NCBI RefSeq assembly: GCF_009192735.1
Contig: NZ_VTFU01000004.1
Span: 310,001-374,000 of the forward strand
Source of the DNA: Arthrobacter gandavensis
Lineage (GTDB): Bacteria > Actinomycetota > Actinomycetes > Actinomycetales > Micrococcaceae
Direction: 5' to 3'
Length of the DNA: 64,000 nucleotides
Translations under genes and position numbers: made by a program
Notes under the pieces: generated by a model
What the model saw: only the letters and a program-made list of their open reading frames with translations
Databases searched by the model: none
Told to the model about the DNA's origin: nothing
Shown: one piece after another, positions 26,162-35,028 of the stretch
Numbering within the stretch: position 1 is the first letter of the stretch
Layout: every line of letters starts with the position of its first letter

Positions 26162-28870
26162 CTACTCGGATACGAGTGCAAGGGCGTTTCGTAAGTCGGT
26201 TCGGCCAGAGACATGCAGGCGCGCGAAGACCCGGCCCAAATGCCAGTCCACGGTCCTGGCTGAGAGATGGAACCGGCTTCCCAGCGCGGAACTTGTTTCC
26301 CCTGCAGCGGCCCGCAACGCCAGATCACGTTCAAAGTCGCTCAACTGGGCGAGCCCGTATTCGACGCTGTTCACCGGTGTCAGCGAACGAAACCCCTCAT
26401 ATTCCAGTTGCCGTGCCCGCCTCACCAGCGCGCGGGAGGCGCGTCCGGCGCCCAGAACGCGGGCGGCACGGGCCGCTCCATAACCCAGAGAGCTGTTTTG
26501 CTGCTTCAGTGCTGCCTCAGCGGCAAGGATCAGGGCCGTTACATCTTCGGTCAGGAGGCCACGTGCAAGCTGGCCGTACAGATATGCCGGTGCTCCATCA
26601 GCAGCATCTGCGGTGACCATAAGGTCCCGCATTGCGGCTCGGTTTCCCCGCATGGCGGCCGCTGAAAACCCGAGGAGTGCGTTGGGGATATCGCCCGTGG
26701 CCAGCTCATCCACGGCAAAACGGTGAAACTCAACCGCAGCCTGGTTCGGTTCGTCAAAGAAGGATGCCAGGATGCGGAAGTAACGCACCTCGGATGCCGA
26801 GCTGGGATCAGTGCGGCCGCCGCTGTTCTGCGGGGCCGGAAACTCCGCATCAGCGTTCGATTCCCGCCGCTGCAGAGCGCAGTATGCTGCAGCGGCCGCA
26901 GCCAGGGGCAGCGTGTCGTCAGGATCTTGGGATTCAAGTTGCGCCACCGCCGGTTGCAGAAATTTGATGGCTGCATCGCCGCGTCCTGCGAACGCATGGA
27001 CCAAACCGATGGGGAGTTCGATGCCAGTGGCTGTCGCCAGGCCGGAGCTTTCCCCGTTCTCCGCAGTTGTGAGAGAGAGGTCCAGTGCGGTTTCCAGCTC
27101 ACCGCACCGAATAAGCAGAAAAAAGAGGTGGTGGAAAAGCAGTTCGCGTGTGCGGGTACCCATGTGAATTCCGGCCGACAACCGGCCGCGGATTTTGGCG
27201 ACGAGTGAGACAGCTTCCGAGAACCGGCCGGCGGCAGCACATTGCTGCCCCCACCGGATACCCGCCCAGAGGCGGTTGGCGGGCGGGATGGCGGGATCAG
27301 CGAAATCATCTGCCAGTGATGATGGCATGCCGCTGAACCTGCGGTTCAGGGAGAGAACCTCGGCCCGTGCCAACGTTACTTCCACGCGGGGACCGGGGCG
27401 TGCACCGGTGTCCTCGGGCACTAGGCTGCCGGCCAGATACAGCAACTGGTCAGGGTCATCCCGGGACCCCGGAGTTCGGGCAGCACTCAGGGCACGGGCG
27501 ATGAGCACCCGCAGACTTAGTTCAACCCCGGCGCTCCCACTCTCCTCCACTGCTGCGAGAAGCCGATAGGCCTGAGAATGCCTGCCCTCAGCCCGCAGAG
27601 CATCGGCCTCCTCCGCAATCGCGGCCAGGGGGCGCGGTTCAGCGACAGCACGCGCATAGCGGAGGGCCGCATCGGTGTCCCCAACGCTGTTGGCCCAGTT
27701 GGCAGCGGCGACAGCGGTTTCGGGATCCGGCGCAACCCCCACCGACAGGGACCAAGCAGCCAGGCCGGCGGCAGTTTCTCCGGAGAGTGCCCGGGGATCG
27801 ACTATCCGTGTCACTTCGGACCACAGGTCCCGGCTCCGGCCGAAGGGAATCCTCGCTGCGATAGTGGCGGGCTGCAGATGCCAAGCTAGTCTCACGGGCT
27901 GGCCATGTCCGCCTTTAATGACTAGAACCGAAGCTTCTTCCAATGCATCGATGGTGTGGGCAGGCACAAGCTGCAGGACACTCTTCGCCGGAAGCTGGCG
28001 GCAGAGGGCCAGGATTTCGACGGCGCGCCGCTCGTCCGGGGTGAAGCGGCGCAGCACAGTCTCCACCCGTTCAGGCAATTCTCCCGAGTGGACCAGAGGA
28101 CCGGCCCATGTCCAGTAACCCCGACGGTGAATAAGCGAACCGGCGCCAATGTGGTCACGGCAGAGCAGGGAGGCCAAGAGTGGATTTCCCTTGCTGTGCC
28201 GCCACAGCATGAGCTGGGCGAGGCTGCTCAGCGGGTCCCCGGCACTCACAGCCAGCAACTCTCCGGTACGTGCCAGATCCAGCGGGGCCAAATCAACGCG
28301 CTTGAGCAAGCCGTCCGTCCATAGCCGGATGTATTCCTGATGACAACGAATAAGGTCGCCGCAGATGAGAAGGAGCGCCGCTGTCCCCCGGCGGCACAAC
28401 TCAGCGGTGACCAACACGCCAAGATCATCAATTTCTTCTGCGTTGTCTATCACCAGGATGATCCGCCTCCCGCCGGCTTGCTTAACCAGCAGCGTTTCCA
28501 GTGCACGCACCACCAAGACGGGGCTGGCGAGCTGTTTCTGGGGAAGGTCGCTGAGCAGCCATGCCAGCGCACCGTAGGGCGTCTGCGCCGAGAGGGTGCT
28601 CCCGCGCAGTTGAACGCTGAATCCGCCGTAGCGGCTTACACTCTCCCGGGCCAAAGTGGTTTTGCCGATTCCCGCGGCGCCCAGTATGACGGCGCCGGGA
28701 CCGTCGAGCGCATCGATCACCGCCCGCCGCACGGCATCGCGGCCATCATCGGCTTTTTGGGGGCCCTGCCGCCCGCCTCCACGGGCTTGTGTCAGACTCG
28801 CCGGACGCGGCTCATGGGCACTAGCGGCGACTGGCTCGGTGGATGGGCTTGGATGTTGAAGCGTGCTCAT
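26162..28870 (-). CDS. LAL-family LuxR regulator, type II, unpaired
   Basis: 902 residues from the ATG at 28870, which has AAGG eleven bases upstream; a longer frame up to 29017 lacks a ribosome-binding site and would run through the candidate operator. Walker A is GAAGIGKTTL. Walker B is ILVIDNAEEIDD (Asn at the second acidic position). The middle is Ala/Leu-rich helical repeats. The C-terminal helix-turn-helix has LSARTVDWHLGRVFARLHVSGR, where the usual EGH is DWH. It is most like the 881-residue paralogue at 31805-34420. It has its own upstream gap of 208 bp with a 17-bp palindrome and no tightly linked type I partner. Confidence 0.9.
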   Translation of the reverse strand: MSTLQHPSPSTEPVAASAHEPRPASLTQARGGGRQGPQKADDGRDAVRRAVIDALDGPGAVILGAAGIGKTTLARESVSRYGGFSVQLRGSTLSAQTPYGALAWLLSDLPQKQLASPVLVVRALETLLVKQAGGRRIILVIDNAEEIDDLGVLVTAELCRRGTAALLLICGDLIRCHQEYIRLWTDGLLKRVDLAPLDLARTGELLAVSAGDPLSSLAQLMLWRHSKGNPLLASLLCRDHIGAGSLIHRRGYWTWAGPLVHSGELPERVETVLRRFTPDERRAVEILALCRQLPAKSVLQLVPAHTIDALEEASVLVIKGGHGQPVRLAWHLQPATIAARIPFGRSRDLWSEVTRIVDPRALSGETAAGLAAWSLSVGVAPDPETAVAAANWANSVGDTDAALRYARAVAEPRPLAAIAEEADALRAEGRHSQAYRLLAAVEESGSAGVELSLRVLIARALSAARTPGSRDDPDQLLYLAGSLVPEDTGARPGPRVEVTLARAEVLSLNRRFSGMPSSLADDFADPAIPPANRLWAGIRWGQQCAAAGRFSEAVSLVAKIRGRLSAGIHMGTRTRELLFHHLFFLLIRCGELETALDLSLTTAENGESSGLATATGIELPIGLVHAFAGRGDAAIKFLQPAVAQLESQDPDDTLPLAAAAAAYCALQRRESNADAEFPAPQNSGGRTDPSSASEVRYFRILASFFDEPNQAAVEFHRFAVDELATGDIPNALLGFSAAAMRGNRAAMRDLMVTADAADGAPAYLYGQLARGLLTEDVTALILAAEAALKQQNSSLGYGAARAARVLGAGRASRALVRRARQLEYEGFRSLTPVNSVEYGLAQLSDFERDLALRAAAGETSSALGSRFHLSARTVDWHLGRVFARLHVSGRTDLRNALALVSE

Positions 28871-29007
28871 CGGGAACCTTAACAATTGACAGCGCGCTTT
28901 GCGCGGCTGGGGATTCGGCCGGCTAATTTCCTGAGAACTTGCTGACCCTGCAGGAAACAGCCCCTCGAGGTTCACCCCAACGCTAGGCTCTTGGCCCGCC
29001 GGCAGCA

Positions 29008-29024
29008 CGGGTATCACCTACCCG
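29008..29024. promoter_or_regulatory. Candidate operator, 17-bp palindrome (site 4)
   Basis: CGGGTA-TCACC-TACCCG has perfect 6-bp arms and a five-base spacer, preceded by CA as at 20058-20076. It lies 138-154 bp upstream of the ATG of the unpaired type II regulator gene and 55 bp beyond the end of the preceding one. Confidence 0.5.
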
Positions 29025-29078
29025 ATAATGCGGACCACGGATAGGTGGAATTACTTTATGCGGGGCTCCCGGTACTGC

Positions 29079-31769
29079 TCATTTCTGGCCGTGATGGGTC
29101 AGGGCTTCCTGTTTCAGGTCTTCCCGGCGACTAATTCCGAGTTTCTCGAAGGTGCGGTAAATATGGCCCTCGACGGTTCGAACGGAGAGGAAAAGCCGCT
29201 CGGCGATTTCAGCGTTACGGTAGCCCTGCACCACCAACGCCGCAATGTCGCGCTCCCGCCGAGTGAGCTTGGGGACCCCATCCTGCTGCTGCCGTGCATC
29301 GGACTGGCCGTTCTTCTTGTTGAGCGTTCGCTGAACTCTGGCAAGGGCAGCCCGGTCTCCACCCGCCCTTGCCAGCCTCATGGCTTCCTCACGGCACCTT
29401 CCGGCCAGGCGTGCCCAACCCGGTTCCACCTCGCCCCCCGCGATCCGCAGAAGCAGCTCAATGTCTTCATCAAGAAAGGCCCTTGCAATCAGCGCCGCAG
29501 TCTCCGCATGCTGGCCCTCGAAGTCCCCGGTTATCTTCACCAGCCTGCTCAGCCCATCCAAATCTCCAAATGTCAGTGCCAACAGCCTTAGTTCAAGCTC
29601 CACGGCAATGAATCCCGAGTCCTCGGCCACATCAATAAGCCCCCGCAACCCTAGAGGTATATCCCGCTGCATAGACAGCACCGACCTGGCGCAAGCGGCG
29701 AACCCACGGGCAAGCAAGCGGTCCGCGGCCGATCCCCGCGGACCGCGGGACAGTCCCTCTGCCAGGAGGTCCTCAGCCGATTTCCGGTGCCCCAAAGAAG
29801 CTGAAACAAAGGCGCCCAACGCCAGTGCCAGCGGAAGCTGCCCCTCATTGTCGTGAGTTCGCAGCCCTTCGACGGCGGCGGACAGATGAGTAAGTGCTGC
29901 CTCCGGATTGTCGTTTCTCAGATTCATGACGGCAACTGCCAATTCAACCACCCCCGCAACCCGAACGAGGGCACCGAAGACTCCGGCTGTGCCGTGCTGC
30001 ACCGCGGTTTGAACGCCGTCCCAGTCCCCCAGCCACAGCAAGGCAGCCAAATGGCGGTGGAGGACAAATTGGTAGTAGGACATAAACCGGTGTCCACCGT
30101 TGTCCAGCACATGCATCGCGTGCCGACTCATTTCGTAGCTGGCACTGACCCGGCCAGTGACCGTCAGGATTTCGGCGAGCAAAGCCTCCGCAACAAGAAC
30201 GGCTTCATCATCCCCAGCCGCATAGGCGTCTTCGCGGATAAGGCTAAGTTCCTGTTCCGCGGGCTGCAGTTCACCAGCGGACACCCGGCCCATGAGGGAC
30301 AGCAGTCGTGCGCCGCGGCGCGAAGACAGCAGGTCAGCGGTCAGCTCGGCGTCCAGGTTCCCATTCGCTTCGATGCGGTCAACGCCGGCGAGCCAGTCTT
30401 CGGAGATGGCCGCCAGCCCGGAAATCTCCGACTGCTCCTGTAGATCCAGTTGGACCCGGATCAAGACAGCCATCTTTAGGGTAGTCAGGTCGGCTGCGGC
30501 CCCGGTGACGCCATCGATGAGTTCCCAGGCTGACGTCGGGTCGCCGTCCTGGTAACAGGCCCGTGCTGCCTGCACCCGTGCCGCCAGCGAGTATTCAGGT
30601 CCCTTCACCGCCCCGGCGGCACGAAGGGCACCAGCGCTGTCGAAGGCATTATTGGCCCGGTAAGCAGCCTCCACAAGATCGGCGTCGCTTACCTGGACAC
30701 CGCAGTCCAGCGACCAGCTCACCCACCGGAGGAGGTTTTCCCCGGTGGCACCGGAGGCTGCACCGGAGGCCAGCAACCGCTGACGCAGGCGTGCGCTGCG
30801 GGCCGCTGGAACCAGCCTGCGCACCACTTCTCCATACAGGGGGTGCATAGGCTGCAGGAGGCGGGGCGACCCGGAAGTAATCTTGACCAGTTTCGCTTCA
30901 GTCAGCGCGTCTACTGCCCGATGCAGCCCAAGGTCAAAGGCAGCGGAAGCCGGCAGCGGCTCCGCCAGTGAAATGATTTCCAAGGCCTCACGCTCATCTT
31001 TGGTCAGGCCGGATAACTGTGCCCTGAGCAGATCACCCAGTCGACCGTCCGACGGAAGCATCTGGTCATGCAGGAGCCAAACACCGTGGCGTTCCGCAAG
31101 GCTGCCCACCCGTGTAGTTTCCGAGAGCAGAGCCAGAACCAACATGGGGTTTCCCCCGGATGCCCGGGCAAGATCGGTGCTGGTGCCGGTCAGCACAGGC
31201 CCGCCAAGCACTTGGACACAAAGTTCATGCACCTGATCATCCGTCAGTGGCTGCAACTCGTGGCGCGACAAGACGCCTTCCCAGACTTGATTCGAGATTC
31301 CGGGGGGAACATCTGTCAGCCGACGGGCTAACAGCAGGATGCGGATCTGGGCCGATGCAACCAGTTGCGCGAGCAGGTCCGCTGTGGCTTCATCGAGGAA
31401 ATCTGCGTCGTCCACGATCAACAGCGGCGCTGCGGGAGGCTCAGCCGGGTTTCCCCTGTCCAGGTAAAGGCGCCTCAACAGCGAACGCATGACTGCAAGC
31501 GGAGAATCGCTGTCCTGCGGCTCCACATCGAAGATCAGCGGGGCCAGTGCTCCGTACGGTACATGCGAGAGCGAGGAGCTGGTGTGGATCCTGTGCACGG
31601 GAAGGCTTCCGTCCAACTTTGCCGCAAGAACACCTGCCAAGGCGCTCTTTCCCATCCCTGCGTCCGCCACCACGACAGCGCCGTGACCGCCCGGACGCAG
31701 GACGCTGTCCAGCACGGCTTCCATGACCGCTTCCCGGCCAACGAACGGCCGCGCCCAAAACGCCTGCAT
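29079..31769 (-). CDS. LAL-family LuxR regulator, type I
   Basis: 896 residues. The ATG is preceded by AGGGGG at good spacing. The Walker A region reads ADAGMGKSAL, so the first Gly of GxxxxGKS is Ala. Walker B LLIVDDADFLDE is intact. A helical middle region is followed by the helix-turn-helix LTRRERDIAALVVQGYRN, then VRTVEGHIYRTFEKLGISRR. It starts 35 bp after the 881-residue type II gene and repeats the type II-type I arrangement seen at 20232-25927. It should bind DNA as an oligomer after ligand sensing. The ligand is unknown. Confidence 0.92.
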   Translation of the reverse strand: MQAFWARPFVGREAVMEAVLDSVLRPGGHGAVVVADAGMGKSALAGVLAAKLDGSLPVHRIHTSSSLSHVPYGALAPLIFDVEPQDSDSPLAVMRSLLRRLYLDRGNPAEPPAAPLLIVDDADFLDEATADLLAQLVASAQIRILLLARRLTDVPPGISNQVWEGVLSRHELQPLTDDQVHELCVQVLGGPVLTGTSTDLARASGGNPMLVLALLSETTRVGSLAERHGVWLLHDQMLPSDGRLGDLLRAQLSGLTKDEREALEIISLAEPLPASAAFDLGLHRAVDALTEAKLVKITSGSPRLLQPMHPLYGEVVRRLVPAARSARLRQRLLASGAASGATGENLLRWVSWSLDCGVQVSDADLVEAAYRANNAFDSAGALRAAGAVKGPEYSLAARVQAARACYQDGDPTSAWELIDGVTGAAADLTTLKMAVLIRVQLDLQEQSEISGLAAISEDWLAGVDRIEANGNLDAELTADLLSSRRGARLLSLMGRVSAGELQPAEQELSLIREDAYAAGDDEAVLVAEALLAEILTVTGRVSASYEMSRHAMHVLDNGGHRFMSYYQFVLHRHLAALLWLGDWDGVQTAVQHGTAGVFGALVRVAGVVELAVAVMNLRNDNPEAALTHLSAAVEGLRTHDNEGQLPLALALGAFVSASLGHRKSAEDLLAEGLSRGPRGSAADRLLARGFAACARSVLSMQRDIPLGLRGLIDVAEDSGFIAVELELRLLALTFGDLDGLSRLVKITGDFEGQHAETAALIARAFLDEDIELLLRIAGGEVEPGWARLAGRCREEAMRLARAGGDRAALARVQRTLNKKNGQSDARQQQDGVPKLTRRERDIAALVVQGYRNAEIAERLFLSVRTVEGHIYRTFEKLGISRREDLKQEALTHHGQK

Positions 31770-31804
31770 TACGAGTTCCCCCTGGCTTCCGGCATCCCAC
31801 GCGT

Positions 31805-34420
31805 TTAGCGCAGAACCTCGCCGAGTTCCGAGCGCCCCGAAACATGCAGCTTGTCGAAGATCTTACCCAGATGCCAATCAATCGTGCGCGGCGACAGATG
31901 CAGTTCGGCACTGATTTCTTTGCGTGTCGCACCTCGTGCCGCGCGGTGAGCGAGGTCCGCTTCGAAGGGAGTCAGCGCTGCCATGCACGACTGGATGGAG
32001 TTGGCATCACGCAAGTTACGGAAACTGCCATGCTCAAACCTGAGCGCAGTTCGTGCCTGGGCCCGGCTCTCGCTCCCTTTATGCCCCTCGAGGAGCTGAA
32101 GGGCTGCCCGTGCTGCCGTGTTGCACAGCAGATCGTTGCCGAGTTCATCCGCAAGGGCAGCCGATTCCAGCAACAGCGATGGGCTCTTCTGTTCGAGTCC
32201 GGAGCCGTAGCAGTAGAGCGCCGACGCCCAGCGGCCGTTGGCTGAGGCCGCGGCAGTGACAAGCTCCTGAACCGCCGCATGGTCACCTCTGCCGGCCGCT
32301 CTGGTCAAGCAATAAAGGGCGATGGGAACCATGCCCGTCTTCAGGCTCTCCCGGGCTATGGAACGCAGTTCGCCGCACAGTTTTTGCGTATCTGTGGCCC
32401 ATTTGGCTTCTAACCGCAGCACATGCGACATCAGCCGTATCAGTTCCTGGGGGTGGTGCCTGAAGTCCGCTGCATCCGGTACCGAGCCTTCGACAGACTG
32501 CGTGTTCCCCTGAACGGCCCTGACGCTCGTGGATAGAGCCTGCACGAGGGGCAGCACGTCGAAAGGGTCCTGGACCCTGATCTGGCTTGTCGCGCTGGTC
32601 AGTGAGGCAAGCGCTTTGTCCCCTCTTCCGGCGAGTGCATGGATTACTCCGGTCACGACATCCCCTGCGCTGCCGCGGAAGGCACGGCGGTTGGCACCGT
32701 CCACAAGATCCGTTACCAGTTGTTCAGCAAGCTTGTGCTCCCCGGCGGCAACCACCGCCTGCATGATCCTGATATGCGCGGAATGCATGGTGTTGTTACC
32801 CAGAGTGCCCTGAAATTCATCCCTAAAGGGTTGCACCACGGTGAGCATTTTTTCGAAGTCACCGGACATGGCGAGGTATTGGGCCTGCAAAGCCAAGGCC
32901 TGCATGCGAACCGGCGCGCCCAGAGTTCCGTCCTCCACCAAGGATCCCAGTTCCTCGGGGACCTCTTTTGGGCGCCCGGCATCGATGGCCAGGGCAGCAT
33001 GCGTCATCAGTACCCTCGCCTCCCACATTCGTTGGTCGGTCCTGCCTGCGTAATCCTGAATAGTGCAGGAAATCCTGCGCAGGATCTCAGCCGGGTCCCC
33101 GCGATGGGGCAGAAACTGGAGCAGCGCCGCTTTCCTCAGCATGATTTCCACCCAGCTTTCCGGTTCCTCTGGATCCGCCGAAGACAAAAGACAATCGAGT
33201 GCGAGAAGTGCGCCCAAATAATCTCCCGTTTCCGTCAGCGCCTGTACCTCGGCCAGCAGCATTGCGTGATTCAGCTTTTCCGGGGGGACTGCCCGAATGT
33301 ACCGCAGCGCAGACTCGGGGTCGTCGTACGCCATTGACAGACTGGCCGCACGGCTGGCAGTTTCCGGATCCAAGGTCCCCTGGCTGGCCAGGGTCCACCG
33401 GGCAAAACGGATAACGGCGCCGGGACGGAGCATCTTCGGATCCAGCAGTACCGATACTTCTTCCCACAGCTCCCTGCTGCGCCCGGGTGGTATCGCCGCA
33501 GCAATGGCTGCGGCTGTGCCGGCGCTGGCGAGGTGGATTGCCTGATCGGTTATCTCCACGACGCGTGCTTCTTCCAGCGAATCAATGGTTTCGGCCGGGA
33601 ACAGTTTCAGCACTACAGGCAGCGGCAAATCGGAGCACAGGGCCAAAAGTTGCACAAGCGACCTCTCGTCCGAGGGAAGCCGCTTGAGCCGGGCAGTAAT
33701 GACTTCCGCTGCCTGCCCCGAGAATACCAGCGGCTTGGCAAGCACCCAGAAGCCGTCCTGACGAACGAGTGAACCCTCGCCGGCCTGGTCCCGCGTCAAG
33801 AGGGTAATGAGCTGTGGATTCCCGCCCGAGTGACGCTGCATCGATTGGGCAGCCATTGTCGAGACCGGTCCGTCCAGAAGGTTCTGCATGAGTTCCCGGG
33901 TCTCTTCCATGGCCAGCGGCGTAAGATCCACGCGGTGCAGCAGGCCTTCAGTCCACAGTGCCAGAAGGTCCGGGGCCGAATCGGAAAAGTTTTCGGCTGC
34001 GGCAAGGACCCGTGCACCCGATCTTCGAACCAGCTGTGAAACCGCCATGCCCGTCCAGTTGTCGAGCCACTCAACGCTGTCCAGCAGCAGCAGGATTCTT
34101 TTTCCGCCGGCACGCTGAGCCAGCAGGGAGTCCAGCTCATGGAGCAGCTGCTCGGGGCGCGCTTCAACGTCCTCGGTCAGTTCGGAGATTAGCCAGGCCA
34201 GTGCGCCGAAGGGAGTTTTGCCGGACACCCGGCTTCCACGGATGGTCACCGGGTAATAGGCCGGGTCGGCCGCGGCTGCCCGGATCAGCGCAGTCTTTCC
34301 GATGCCGGCCGGACCGATCACAACGGCACCTGCCGCTGCCTGCAGACCATGTGCAAGCTCGGCCAGAGCCTCGTCCCGGCCGACCAGGCGATCTTGAACT
34401 ATTTCCGTTCTCGACAACAT
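31805..34420 (-). CDS. LAL-family LuxR regulator, type II; first of the array
   Basis: 871 residues from the ATG at 34420; an in-frame start ten codons upstream (34450) and a GTG between them are alternatives because no start has a well-spaced ribosome-binding site. Walker A GPAGIGKTAL is canonical. Walker B is ILLLLDSVEWLDN, with Ser at the second acidic position. The helix-turn-helix LSPRTIDWHLGKIFDKLHVSGR matches the DWH class. It is the promoter-proximal gene of the five. Its upstream region holds an inverted repeat at 34567-34588 and, further away, a small-RNA terminator that should block read-through from pth. Confidence 0.9.
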   Translation of the reverse strand: MLSRTEIVQDRLVGRDEALAELAHGLQAAAGAVVIGPAGIGKTALIRAAAADPAYYPVTIRGSRVSGKTPFGALAWLISELTEDVEARPEQLLHELDSLLAQRAGGKRILLLLDSVEWLDNWTGMAVSQLVRRSGARVLAAAENFSDSAPDLLALWTEGLLHRVDLTPLAMEETRELMQNLLDGPVSTMAAQSMQRHSGGNPQLITLLTRDQAGEGSLVRQDGFWVLAKPLVFSGQAAEVITARLKRLPSDERSLVQLLALCSDLPLPVVLKLFPAETIDSLEEARVVEITDQAIHLASAGTAAAIAAAIPPGRSRELWEEVSVLLDPKMLRPGAVIRFARWTLASQGTLDPETASRAASLSMAYDDPESALRYIRAVPPEKLNHAMLLAEVQALTETGDYLGALLALDCLLSSADPEEPESWVEIMLRKAALLQFLPHRGDPAEILRRISCTIQDYAGRTDQRMWEARVLMTHAALAIDAGRPKEVPEELGSLVEDGTLGAPVRMQALALQAQYLAMSGDFEKMLTVVQPFRDEFQGTLGNNTMHSAHIRIMQAVVAAGEHKLAEQLVTDLVDGANRRAFRGSAGDVVTGVIHALAGRGDKALASLTSATSQIRVQDPFDVLPLVQALSTSVRAVQGNTQSVEGSVPDAADFRHHPQELIRLMSHVLRLEAKWATDTQKLCGELRSIARESLKTGMVPIALYCLTRAAGRGDHAAVQELVTAAASANGRWASALYCYGSGLEQKSPSLLLESAALADELGNDLLCNTAARAALQLLEGHKGSESRAQARTALRFEHGSFRNLRDANSIQSCMAALTPFEADLAHRAARGATRKEISAELHLSPRTIDWHLGKIFDKLHVSGRSELGEVLR

Positions 34421-34566
34421 TCCTACAACCACGCCCCCAGGCATCCCCACAAATACTGCTTCAACAACTCCGGCTAAACGGAAGTTCCTGCGGTTCTCCC
34501 CCGCGGGACGCCCTCATTTGGTGCTGGTTTTTGCTCAATACTGTTTTCAAAGCATGGTTATGGTGC

Positions 34567-34588
34567 CGGTACTGCAGTGAGCGTACCG
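34567..34588. promoter_or_regulatory. Inverted repeat upstream of the LAL array
   Basis: CGGTAC (34567-34572) and GTACCG (34583-34588) flank ten bases, about 150 bp upstream of the first LAL gene. It is not the same as the GAGTA-N5-TAC sites. It could be a regulator site, but short GC-rich inverted repeats occur by chance. Nothing else is recognisable between 34421 and 34700. Confidence 0.25.
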
Positions 34589-34705
34589 CCCCATGCCGGA
34601 ATTAGTCCAGAAGATATTAAGGCATGGACTTCCGTGTCGAAAGCCGACCGGTGTCCCGGCGCCCATAAAAGACATTCACTCATTCATCGGGGCGGCGCCG
34701 GATAA

Positions 34706-34844
34706 AACATAAAAAACCGGACACCCGCTGTCCAATGACAGCCGGTGTCCGGTTATCGTATAAGGGACCGGCGCCGGGATGGGGGTGGCCCAGTCTCGGA
34801 GGCCTCCCGACGCCGGCCCCAGCTTTGCATGCCCGAGGGCATGC
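34706..34844 (-). ncRNA. Candidate structured small RNA between pth and the LAL array
   Basis: On the minus strand a promoter-like sequence is followed by three hairpins. First, GCATGCC-CTCG-GGCATGC (34827-34844). Second, a 16-bp stem joining 34805-34820 to 34764-34779 with GGCC-GGCC pairing in its loop. Third, a terminator hairpin ending in T6. The 16-bp stem contains two G-U pairs if read from the minus strand, but two A-C mismatches if read from the plus strand, which favours a minus-strand transcript of about 139 nt. No open reading frame explains it. It lacks the SRP tip and tmRNA or RNase P signatures. It could instead be a structured pth 3' region. Confidence 0.5.
34711..34754 (-). terminator. 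Intrinsic terminator of the candidate small RNA
   Basis: AACCGGACACC (34715-34725) pairs with GGTGTCCGGTT (34744-34754), and inside it GCTGTC pairs with GACAGC around CAAT. On the minus strand the stem is followed by TTTTTT and more T-rich sequence. This is the strongest one-way terminator in the window. Confidence 0.8.
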
Positions 34845-34848
34845 CTAA

Positions 34849-34877
34849 ATTCTAGGCCCGGGGCAGGGGTCCAACAA
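34849..34877 (-). promoter_or_regulatory. Candidate promoter of the small RNA
   Basis: On the minus strand TAGAAT (34854-34849) is a near-consensus -10 element. TTGTTG (34877-34872) lies 17 bp upstream as a weak -35. Transcription would begin near 34842-34844, exactly at the first hairpin. Confidence 0.45.
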
Positions 34878-35028
34878 TGGGTTACGGCATCTTTGCTGTG
34901 ACGGGAGCCGTACCCGTCTTCCGCGGTGGATTACTTGCCGGCCGCAGGGCGTTGCGGACGCGGATCTGTCTGGCCGGTCCAAGCGCACCAACAGCGGCGG
35001 CCGAAGGGAGGCGCCGTTCGGGTGCCGG

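Noticed and set aside
26164-26177. ACTCG-GATA-CGAGT inverted repeat resembling the operator arms
   Set aside because: It lies in the last codons of a LAL gene and has inverted arm orientation and a different spacer, so it is probably a coding coincidence.
19891-34777. 14-bp sequence GGGACCGGCGCCGG at 19891 and 34764 as direct repeats flanking the LAL array
   Set aside because: It is low-complexity GC-rich sequence inside two separate hairpins. There is no integrase, no tRNA at the ends and no longer match, so an attachment-site reading is not supported.
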